Part shown: positions 55,848-64,000 of the stretch, in pieces
How positions within the stretch are numbered: the first letter of the stretch is position 1
How the letters are laid out: each line of letters starts with the position of its first letter
Assembly: GCA_019915015.1 (NCBI GenBank)
Contig: JAHBBC010000008.1
Span: 372,001 to 436,000 of the forward strand
Length of the DNA stretch: 64,000 nucleotides
Direction: 5' to 3'
DNA from: Auriscalpium vulgare
Taxonomy: Eukaryota > Basidiomycota > Agaricomycetes > Russulales > Auriscalpiaceae
Notes under the pieces: generated by a model
The model's database searches: none
Told to the model about the DNA's origin: nothing
Seen by the model: the letters and a program-made list of their open reading frames with translations, nothing else
Program-made: the position numbers and the translations under genes

Positions 55848-57980
55848 TGCTCTGGACTGTGTTGCTATCGCTGCTGCTTGTCGGGGCCGCCGACGCGCGC
55901 TTGCCCGATGGGCGCCTCCACGCGAACGCGCCGCCGCTGCCCCTCCCGCCGCTGCTCTCTGCGCCGTCGTCGAACGGGCCTCTACGGAAGGGACTGACAG
56001 GGGATACGCTGCCGCCTCTGAGCACGATCTACACCTTCAACCAGCTCATCGATCACAATAACCCGGACCTGGGCACGTTCGTGCAGCGCTATTGGGCGGA
56101 TTGGGAGTTCTACAAGCCAGGTGAGCAGCCCGTCTGATTCACGTCGTGCACATGGGGTACTCATCATGATGTACACCGCAGGCGGTCCAATTGTCTTGTT
56201 CACCCCCGGCGAAGCGAATGCGGAATGTGAGTGCGTTGGCATCCTGGCTCCTGTCATTCACTCATCACGCCACCAGTCTTTACTGGCTACCTCACGAACC
56301 GCACCATCAACGGCCAAATCGCACAACAGCAACATGGCGCCACCGTTGTTCTTGAGCACCGCTACTTCGGGCTCTCCAACCCGTTCTCGGACCTGAGCAC
56401 CGAAAGTCTGCGCTTCTGCACGATCCAGCAAGCCATCGACGACCTGGAGTTCTTCACGAAGAACGTGGTGCTGCCGTTGCCCGGCGGCGACGCGGTTGCG
56501 CCGGGGAGGCTCCGTGGGTGCTGGTAGGCGGCAGCTATTCCGGGGCGCTGACCGCGTTCACTATGGTCAAGTGAGTTTGGTCTCTTCCATTCTCTTCCAT
56601 TGCAAGAGAATCGTTGAAGTTGATATGTCATGGTGCAGCAAACCGGATTTGTTCTTCGCGGGTTATGCGTCATCGGCCGTCGTCGAGAGCATTGTGTAAG
56701 AACAGTGCCACTCGTCTTTGGTGCTCAACTTACTTAGCGCCTGGCAGTGATTTCTGGGCGTACTTCGAGCCTATTCGGCTGTTCATGGCACCTAACTGCT
56801 CCGCAGACGTCCAGGCCGTAGTGGCCCACTTTGATCAGGTCCTCACTGGCACGAACACCACCGCGATCTCCCAGCTGAAGACTCTGTTTGGTATGGGCGA
56901 CGTCGTGCACCCCGATGACGTAACTGGCGCGTGTAAGTCAGATCGCCCAAGGTTTCTGACCGCTGCCAGGATAAATAATGTTTTGTTTTAGTGAGGAACA
57001 ATCTCTGGGACTGGGAGTCGCTCGAGCCGGATTCGAACGGGGGGTTGTTCTTCGAATTCTGCGATGCGCTGGAGGTGAAGAACGGGGTGAATGCGCCGGC
57101 AAGCGGGTGGGGACTCGACCACGCGCTCACCGCGTGGGGCGACTATTTCGCGGACACATATATGCCGAGGACTCGTTAGTGTATTTCACCTCTGACCCAA
57201 CACTCGTTCTGATCACGTTTCCAGTTTGCGGAAACACTTCTGCGGAGTACGTGCTTGCCGTGGATTTGTTTTGAATCTGTGTATCCTGATCGTCGGTTGT
57301 AGAGACTGCTTGGGTACGTACAACGCCAGTCAGTTGTACTGGTCAGATACATCTCTCGACTCGGGGCGATCTTGGACCTGGATTGTGTACGTGCCTGCCG
57401 GAGCATCACATCGTCTGTGCTAACACCTGTCATCTAGATGCAACGAAGTAGGCTTCTTCCAGGACGGCGCGCCGGCAGGCCAGCCAAGCCTCGTTTCGCG
57501 CCTTGTACAGGCTAGCAGCGTCGAAGTGCGCCGTCTTCTAAACCGGCTGAGTGGAGAACTGTTTGCTGACTGCATTTGTGTGTCGCATACAGAGGCAGTG
57601 TCAGATGTTGTTCCCAACAGCGTTCAGCACCCCGCCTGTTCCGAATGTTGACGCGACGAACAAAGCATACGACGGGTGGAACTTGCAAGTCGATCGCCTA
57701 TTCATTGCCAACGGACAACGTGCGTCTTCTAATCTCTCCTACTCACCAGGCCGCTCATTCGCTTCGCGTTGACAGGCGATCCATGGCGCTACGCGACTGT
57801 CTCTTCTGGCTTCGTGACAGTCCAGAGTACGGCGCAACAGCCCATCGCTGTTAGCAACGGCTTCCACGGGTCAGACTTGATCACCGCTAACGGGCGCTCG
57901 ACAAGACTGTGCTGGCCGTGCAGAACCAGGCTCTGGCGGCGATGAAGGGGTGGCTCGCGGAGTTCAAGCCGACTGCGTAG
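55848..57980 (+). pseudogene. S28 serine peptidase copy 1, frameshifted
   Basis: Same gene structure as the intact copy at 60704. The signal peptide MLWTVLLSLLLVGAADARLP is kept, then FNQLIDHNNPDLGTFVQRYW, LFTPGEANAE and TVVLEHRYFGLSNPFSDLS. Near 56505 one base is missing (ccggggaggctccg against ccggggaaggctccg in copy 2). The frame ends in GRLRGCW-stop just before the catalytic GGSYSG, whose Ser codon survives out of frame at 56533-56535. Further damage: near 57890 another base is lost, and the His region reads GFHGSD instead of GFHCSD. The donor after the SSDE-equivalent exon is altered. Downstream exons otherwise stay highly similar, so inactivation is recent. Confidence 0.85.
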
Positions 57981-59885
57981 GCGTTGCGGTAGGACGTGGG
58001 CGTAATATTGACAACAGGTATAGAATGGATATCAGTACGACTGTGTATATCGCACCAACGAGGAGCTCTGTGGAGCGGTCGGAGTCCACGGCGGCTGACT
58101 GGTGGGTGACAGGGTCGGCACCGTAAATAGAGGGGGATACTAGCGCAGAAAACGCTCGGGGTTACAGGCTGAGAAGGCAACCATAGTGGTCGTAGATGCC
58201 AGGGCAAGAGGACCGCACACTCATCAGTCTGCAGATTCCGGGCCGGTGTACCGAGGCTTCATTTTCTTCAAGCGCCTAACTCTAGCGCCGACGACTCTCA
58301 TCGACCATCCCCGCAATGCCATCCATTCGACTCGCCGTCAATAGTCCCTGGTGGCCACATTGCGGCCGGTTGTAGCAAATCTATATGCAACCCACATACC
58401 GCGTACGCGACGACTGGCCTCATATGAGACTCGATCTTGTGCCTGGCACTCTTGCGAACTCGTGAGGCTATCGGAGTCGGAGAACATCATTTTTAAGGCA
58501 TTGCAGCAGGAAAATGACCCTTGTCGACACCCCAAAGCTGGTGAGCGCCAGTCAGACCTACCTCTCCATCCACAGGGCTCATATATCTCCTCAGAATGGG
58601 GCCCGCGAGGTACTCGCATAACGCTACTAACGGGAACTATCCGTGGAATCTCCCTGTTCCGCAGAACAAAAAGGCGGCGGGAAGAAGATACATTGGCTTT
58701 CTGATGAGCTCTTGATGCAGTGATTTGGATCCGTGTGAGGTACAAGGATCGAAGGGACATTCCAACGGGGCTTAGCGTTTATACACGTACACGACGTACG
58801 TGAGTTGAGGAGTGCGTTCTTTCTCCCTCACTAGTACTCTCCAGACCTGTCTGATCGAAGCTGATTGCTGCCACAGGAGGTCGCACTTGTCTACATAGAC
58901 AAATCCGCAACTGGATTTGGCAGACGCGAGGCGCCGCGTCTATCTCTCCGTAGACCCGTTCGCATACAGCGCGAGGTTGCTGCTTGAACAGCTAGGAACA
59001 CCGGTCCGTCCGCGTCCTTGCAAAACTCGCGTGCGGATGGATACTGGTTGGAAATATGTTGGGTCAAAGGCCCCGGACTCCTGGCCTTGTGCACACCGGA
59101 AAAGGCTGCCATGACTTCCGTTGTGCTCTGGAACTCGCTATGGTACGTACAAAATATGCTTAGTGCTGGTGAGCATATGCTTCACTGACGTCTCGATGCA
59201 CCTAGTGAACTTCTGCTGCTGCGCATCTGACATTGTGCTTGTGCGGGCATCGGCTTGCGGATGTCGATAAGGCACGATGGCGAGTTTTCTCGGGAGCCAA
59301 GCCGAAATATGCTCCTCGCATGGTCCACGAGAGTCCACACAGATTCTCCTTGCGGTATGTTGCTCGACGTCTGCTGTGCTGAACACTTTCTCCGTCGCCC
59401 GGTCGGGTCCTGATCGAGCTCCAGCAGAGGCTCGATGCCACCCGTGCGGTCTTTGTGGCGTTCCCCTCGTCGAAGACACCTGAACGACAGTCTGCGCATT
59501 CACATCATACCCTTTTTCCTGGAGCTATCTAGCTTTGTTCGACTCGGCATATCTGCACTATCCGTGCATACTATCGGCCATGCTCCGGTGGCGTAGGGCG
59601 GCGTCCGGCCTCGTTGCTCCTCGATTCTCGCGATCTAACTTCTGCCGAGCATATGTGCCTTCGGCTCCGACGCACTACTTCTCCGAACACAAAGGAGCTC
59701 GCCAGCACATTGATCTCCAAGAAGCTCGAGGACTGTCCCGCGGTATCCCCGCACTAGGAAGGTGACGCGCCGTACGTCGACCAACTTACACCCCGCAGCC
59801 CTTTATTTTACTTACCGTCATTGCGCATCAGCAGGATTATATCGATGCGAACTATTCTGGAAATACGCGGATTACGAGTCGGAGC

Positions 59886-60225
59886 TACGACCGCTGGGCA
59901 CGCAGGTTTGCAGGATAGGAATGAATTGCTGGCGAAGGATACGGTACTATACAATCCCCCCATGCTCTCCCCCCCTGCTCCACCCCGCCGCCTCCACTCG
60001 CCGCATCCCTCCATCACGCCACCCTCACGCCTCCCTCACACCACGTCGCCCCCTCCATGCATCGTCCATCCGGCGTTAGTTATCCCCGACCACAGAGCCA
60101 CGGCGCCCCCGTTCTGGACTTACCTTATCCAGGTGAGGGCGGAGCGGAGGGCCACATGTACGCTATGTCTCGCATGGGGCCGCGCGCCTCGAGTAGACAA
60201 TAAACTGGATCCAAAAAAAAAAAAA
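59886..60225 (+). mobile_element. Poly-A-tailed retroposed insertion with target-site duplication
   Basis: The inserted 340 bp end in 15 A residues (60211-60225). An AATAAA (in gacaataaactggatcc) lies about 13 bp before the A-run. The insertion is bounded by direct repeats acgagtcggagc at 59874-59885 and 60225-60236. The paralogous site upstream of copy 1 (around 55383-55400, gaagattcggagccggcc) lacks the insert. Together this is the signature of target-primed reverse transcription of a polyadenylated RNA: a processed retrocopy or SINE-like element. The body is C-rich and has no recognisable coding sequence; the source RNA is unknown. Confidence 0.8.
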
Positions 60226-60640
60226 AACGAGTCGGAGCCGGCGCTCCCGCCTTCACCACGGCCGTCGTCGCGCTGTCAAGCACGCGACATCCGATATTGA
60301 TGGGCCCGCCGTCGACGACACCATGTACGTGATACGAGCCCACCCGCCCTCCCATCGCACCCCACGGGCCCCCGCACTGCCGCACTATCCTTAGCCTCGC
60401 AGACGTCAGGTCACCCGCGCGCCGCCCGTGACACACCTTCCTACCCCAGCACAATCCTGCTGTGTTTATCAACCATGCGCACATGCGTGTACAATCCCAA
60501 ACGGGCACGCGAATTTCCACAGTACTTCCGGCAGCGTGGACCTTTTCCTGGCTTCGGCTTCCGATGCACGCGGTTATCTGCGCTGTAGATCAAAGCCCGC
60601 TCGCAGACGCATGCAAGCGCCGAATCCAGCGAGGCGGGCG

Positions 60641-60647
60641 TATAAAG
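60641..60647 (+). promoter_or_regulatory. TATA box of S28 copy 2
   Basis: tataaag within gcgggcgtataaagagtg, at the position homologous to the TATA box of copy 1. Confidence 0.6.
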
Positions 60648-60703
60648 AGTGCGTGCGACGGTTGTCGTGCCATCAGTCGACCTGCGACAGCGTCGCCTGT
60701 ACC

Positions 60704-62810
60704 ATGCTGTGGACTGTGTTGCTATCGCTGCTACTTGTCGGGGCCGCCGACGCGCGCTTGCCTGATGGGCGCCTCCACGCGAACGCGCCGCCGATGCCCC
60801 TCCCGCCGCCGCTCTCTGCGCCGTCGTCGAACGGGTCTCTGCGGAAGGGGCTGACGGGGGACACGCTGCCGCCGCTGAGCACGATCTACACCTTCAACCA
60901 GCTCATCGATCACAATAACCCGGACCAGGGCACGTTCGTGCAGCGCTATTGGGCGGATTGGGAGTTCTACAAGCCAGGTGAGCAGCCCGTCTGATTCACG
61001 CTTTGCACATGGGATACTCATCATGATGTACCACAGGCGGTCCGATTGTCTTGTTCACCCCCGGCGAAGCGAATGCGGAACGTAAGTACACTGGCATAGG
61101 TCTTCCTCATCCGCTCATCCACGCCCCAGCATACACTGGCTACCTCACGAACCGCACCATCAACGGCCAAATCGCTCAACAGCAACATGGCGCGACCGTT
61201 GTTCTTGAGCACCGCTACTTCGGGCTGTCGAACCCGTTCTCGGACCTCAGCGTCGAGAGCCTGCGCTTCCTCACGATCCAGCAATCAATCGACGACCTGG
61301 AGTTATTCGCGAAGAATGTGGTGCTGCCGTTGCCCGGCGGCGACGCGGTTGCGCCGGGGAAGGCTCCGTGGGTGCTGGTGGGTGGCAGCTATTCGGGGGC
61401 GCTGACCGCGTTCACTATGGTCAAGTAAGTTTGCAGTCATTTTCATAGAAGCCTTGAGTGACGTTTGTGTGCAGCAAACCTGATGTATTCTTCGCGGGAT
61501 ATGCGTCCTCGGCCGTCGTCGAGAGCATCGTGTAAGACCAGTGCTGTTATCCTTTGGTGCTCAACTGACTTGGTGCCTGGCAGTGATTTCTGGGCGTACT
61601 TTGAGCCTATTCGGCTGTTTATGGCACCGAACTGCTCCGCAGATGTTCAGGCCGTAGTGGCTCACTTTGATCAGGTCCTCTCGGGCAGAAACACCACCGC
61701 GATCGCTCAGCTGAAGAGTCTGTTTGGTATGAGCGACGTCGTACACCCCGACGACGTATCTGGCGCATGTAAGTTATTTCGACCAACTTTCTGACCACGG
61801 GCAGGGAAAATAATTATTCTCAGTGAGGAACAACCTCTGGGATTGGCAATCGCTCTCTCCGGACTCGGACGGAGGGGAGTTCTTCGTATTCTGCGATGCG
61901 CTGGAGGTGAAGAACGGGGTGAGCGCACCGGCGAGCGGGTGGGGACTTGACCACGCGCTCAATGCGTGGGGCAACTTTTTCGCGGACACATATCTGCCGT
62001 TGAGTAAGTGTCTTTCACCTCTAACCCATTACTGGTTCTCATGTCGATTTCAGTTTGCGGAGATGATTCTGCGGAGTATGTGCTTGTCGTCAATTTGCTG
62101 TCATTCTGTGGGTACTGATCGTGGGATATAGAGACTGCTTAGGCACGTACAACGCCAGTCTGTCGTTCTGGACAGATACATCTCTCGACAATGCGGAGCG
62201 ATCCTGGGAGTGGTTTGTGTACGTGCCTTCCAGCCCGTCGCATCGTCTGTGCTAACACCTATCATCTAGATGTAACGAAGTAGGCTTCTTCCAGGACGGC
62301 GCGCCGGAAGGGCAGCCGACCCTCGTTTCGCGCCTTGACCAGCCTAGCAGCGACGAGGTAAGTGGCTGGGTGCAGTCAAGGAATGTTCACTGACTGCATT
62401 TGTGTCGCATACAGAGGCAGTGTCAGATGTTCTTCCCGGAAGCGTTCAGCACCCCGACTGTTCCGAATGTTGACGCGACGAACAAAGCATACGACGGGTG
62501 GAACTTGCACGTCGATCGCCTATTCATCGCCAACGGCCAACGTGCGTCTTCTCCTCTCTCCTATTCATCAGGCCGCCTCATTCGCTGCCGCTGGGCGTTG
62601 ACAGGCGATCCATGGCGCTACGCGACTGTCTCGTCCGGATTCGTGACGGTCCAGAGTACGGCGCAGCAGCCCATCGCCGTCGGCGACGGCTTCCACTGCT
62701 CGGACTTGATCACTGGCAACGGCGCGGTCGACAAGACGGTGCTGGCCGTGCAGAACCAGGGACTGGCGACGATAAAGGGGTGGCTGGCGCAGTTCAAGCC
62801 GACTGCGTAG
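60704..62810 (+). CDS. Secreted S28 serine peptidase (prolyl-type carboxypeptidase family)
   Basis: Extracellular serine exo/endopeptidase of MEROPS family S28, usually cleaving after proline. The signal peptide is MLWTVLLSLLLVGAADARLP. Domain order: TIYTFNQLIDHNNPDQGTFV, FTPGEANAE, TVVLEHRYFGLSNPFSDLSV, then WVLVGGSYSGALTAFTMV (catalytic Ser codon 61387-61389), FFAGYASSAVVESIV, FWAYFEPIRLFMAPNCSADV, WDWQSLSPDSDGG, NGVSAPASGWGLDHALNAWG, CNEVGFFQDGAP, IANGQRDPWRYATVSSGF (catalytic Asp) and GDGFHCSDL (catalytic His). About ten short introns all keep frame. About 520 residues, usual for fungal members. Potential N-glycosylation sites include NRT, NCS and NTT. Paralogue of the broken copy 4.86 kb upstream, so this is the working copy. 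Confidence 0.92.
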
Positions 62811-63032
62811 GCGTTGCGGTAGGACGCGAGTATAATATTGAGAAACAAAACAAAAACAATAGGATTTTTGGATATCAGTACGACTGTACATTGCACCATA
62901 CGAGGAGATCTTTGTAGCGGTAGCCCATAGCGGCTGACCGGTTGGTGATAATTTTGGATATGCCAAAGCGCTACAAAGTGGATTGAGTCCGGCGTAGGTA
63001 GTGTTGTCGCACTATGGCACTTACCATTTCAC

Positions 63033-64000
63033 TTACAATCCTTGAAGAAACCGCTCCCTTGAACGTTGCGAGACCGTTTTTGACAGTTCGGCGAGAGCAA
63101 CTGTATCGGCGTCCAGCCACGGAGGAGGCCTGTAGTGGTCAAAATGATGCATGTTCCAATCCTCCACCGCGGACCGTTGCATATACGTGACGTTCTCCAC
63201 GACTGCTGCGTCCTCGTCATCGCTATCATGCATGGTGTCCGGAGATATCACAAGCATCGAAAGCGATTGCAGGTCGAGAGCGAAAGACTTGTAGATCTTT
63301 GCCCAGGGGTACGATGGGCCAGGGGTTGGCATGTCCGTTATCATGACAGCTTTGCACCCAATGAGTTCGAGAAAGGAGAGCGTGGGGGCGTGGCGCAGGA
63401 TGAAACCTTCCGTGCCGGTCTTCTCGTCGAACAAAACTCGGGCGAGCGAAAGGTTGGTGAGATGTGGAAAATATATTCCATCGAAGACAACTGTGGGAAA
63501 GCCAATTTCTTCGACAGATTTGAGGGTGAGAGCTGTGAGCGTGGCGGAGCAGCACCTCAGGACGGGGAGCACGCCTTGCATCCAAAATTCGGTTACTTTG
63601 GATGGCGTATAAAAGCACGGCGGAGTGGACAGGAAGAGGTGCGTGAGATGGGGATATGGGTTGGCGCAGGAAAGGACATCAACGAAGGGGCTGGGGTGTC
63701 CGTGGTGCACATTCTGGAGAGATAGGTTGCGAAGCGCAGGTAATGGGCATGCAACTGAATTGGGAGACGCCTTGAGTGCTTCTAGGACAGCATGCTGGAG
63801 TTCGAAGTCGGGCAAGCCGCTGGGAAATCCCATGGACAGAGATTGGAGGACGGGAAGGGTGCGCAGTAAGGATACCCAAGCTACGATGGCATTGTGTACT
63901 AGCTTGATATCATGAAGGGTCAGATTGGAGACCTTCCGTCGCGGCATTCTTCGACTAACTGCAGACACGCATGGATCAAACTCTGGCCTAATTAAATGAA
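63033..64000 (-). CDS. LRR/F-box-like protein, 5' end beyond window
   Basis: The minus-strand frame is open from the right window edge to a stop at 63033, over 310 codons. The visible part holds irregular leucine-rich segments: LLRTLPVLQSLSMGFPSGLP, LRNLSLQNVHHGHPSPF, YPHLTHLFLSTPP, ATLTALTLKSVEEIGFP, PHLTNLSLARVLFDEKTG, LSFLELIGCKAVMITDMPTP and LDLQSLSMLVISPDTMHDSD. It ends KTVSQRSRERFLQGL. This pattern is common in C-terminal halves of Agaricomycete F-box proteins; the F-box itself would lie outside the window. The apparent Met at 63968 is a GTG in an open frame and is unlikely to be the start. Function cannot be assigned further. Confidence 0.65.
   Translation of the reverse strand, partial: HLIRPEFDPCVSAVSRRMPRRKVSNLTLHDIKLVHNAIVAWVSLLRTLPVLQSLSMGFPSGLPDFELQHAVLEALKASPNSVACPLPALRNLSLQNVHHGHPSPFVDVLSCANPYPHLTHLFLSTPPCFYTPSKVTEFWMQGVLPVLRCCSATLTALTLKSVEEIGFPTVVFDGIYFPHLTNLSLARVLFDEKTGTEGFILRHAPTLSFLELIGCKAVMITDMPTPGPSYPWAKIYKSFALDLQSLSMLVISPDTMHDSDDEDAAVVENVTYMQRSAVEDWNMHHFDHYRPPPWLDADTVALAELSKTVSQRSRERFLQGL

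Larger units (their letters stand above)
53900..57985 (+). repeat. Tandem duplication, unit 1 (S28 peptidase plus upstream flank)
   Basis: Matches 58380-62820 in order. Examples: ttccaacggggcttagcgtt (54324 and 58758), tagtactctccagacctgtc (54390 and 58833), and the whole S28 coding region. Offset grows from about 4.4 kb to 4.86 kb, mainly because unit 2 carries an insertion. Confidence 0.85.
57981..60703. other. Upstream region of S28 copy 2 with a poly-A-tailed insertion
   Basis: Duplicate of the region upstream of copy 1, interrupted at 59886-60225 by inserted DNA. No gene is recognised. TATAAAG lies at 60641-60647, about 60 bp before the start codon. Confidence 0.5.
58380..62820 (+). repeat. 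Tandem duplication, unit 2
   Basis: Second unit, containing the intact S28 gene. It differs from unit 1 by many substitutions, small indels in non-coding DNA and the 340-bp insertion. Confidence 0.85.

Overview
The window is eukaryotic nuclear DNA from a filamentous basidiomycete, most likely an Agaricomycete of the wood-decay (polypore) type. Genes are split by many short GT-AG introns of about 45-75 bp, coding DNA is GC-rich, genes sit on both strands without operons, and the gene set is fungal (ORM1, COQ10, a NAD-type MTD1, Uds1 and Clr2 domain proteins, many F-box/LRR proteins, a GH3 beta-glucosidase and S28 peptidases). No rRNA, tRNA, CRISPR array or bacterial feature was found.

Layout. 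0.4-1.7 kb: NAD(P)-dependent aldehyde/ketone reductase (-). 2.4-3.2 kb: broken fragment of a POB3/SSRP1 (FACT complex) gene (-). 3.3-3.8 kb: a foldback repeat. 4.0-4.8 kb: small membrane protein (+). 5.1-18.8 kb: a large imperfect inverted duplication. Its left arm carries TPR genes A(-), B(+), C(+) and the 3' end of a GH3 beta-glucosidase(-). Its right arm carries, in mirror order, a GH3 3' scrap(+), TPR D(-), E(-) and F(+). At every mirrored position one copy is intact and the other is broken. 19.0-20.3 kb: TPR copy G(-), carrying a frameshift. 20.3-23.8 kb: no secure gene. 23.9-25.8 kb: C2H2 zinc-finger protein(-). 28.0-30.8 kb: Uds1-domain coiled-coil protein(-). 31.3-34.1 kb: COQ10(-) and queuine tRNA-ribosyltransferase(+), head to head 123 bp apart. 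34.1-37.7 kb: gene-poor. 37.7-40.4 kb: F-box protein(-) and CCHC zinc-knuckle protein(-). 41.2-44.4 kb: TPR copies H and I(+). 44.8-51.5 kb: MTD1(+), ORM1(-), Clr2-domain protein(+), F-box protein(+). 51.7-53.0 kb: TPR copy J(-). 53.9-62.8 kb: tandem duplication of an S28 peptidase gene with its upstream flank; the first gene is broken, the second intact and carrying a poly-A-tailed insertion in its upstream flank. 63.0-64.0 kb: LRR/F-box-like gene cut by the window edge(-).

The dominant theme is one family. Ten copies (A-J) of a two-part protein occur in 48 kb: a family-specific N-terminal domain, then a TPR domain that keeps the carboxylate-clamp residues used by Hsp70/Hsp90 co-chaperones. 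All copies share the last intron, exactly at the K-G/Y junction of TPR3, and the intron before the F(L/I/V)(K/R)R segment. Three subfamilies (A/B/E/F; C/D; G/H/I/J) and at least four broken copies point to birth-and-death evolution. Function is not known from sequence alone; chaperone-tail binding is the best-supported inference. The remaining genes are unlinked housekeeping or secreted-enzyme genes: ubiquinone biosynthesis (COQ10), tRNA queuosine (TGT), one-carbon metabolism (MTD1), sphingolipid control (ORM1), silencing (Clr2-like) and extracellular hydrolysis (GH3, S28).
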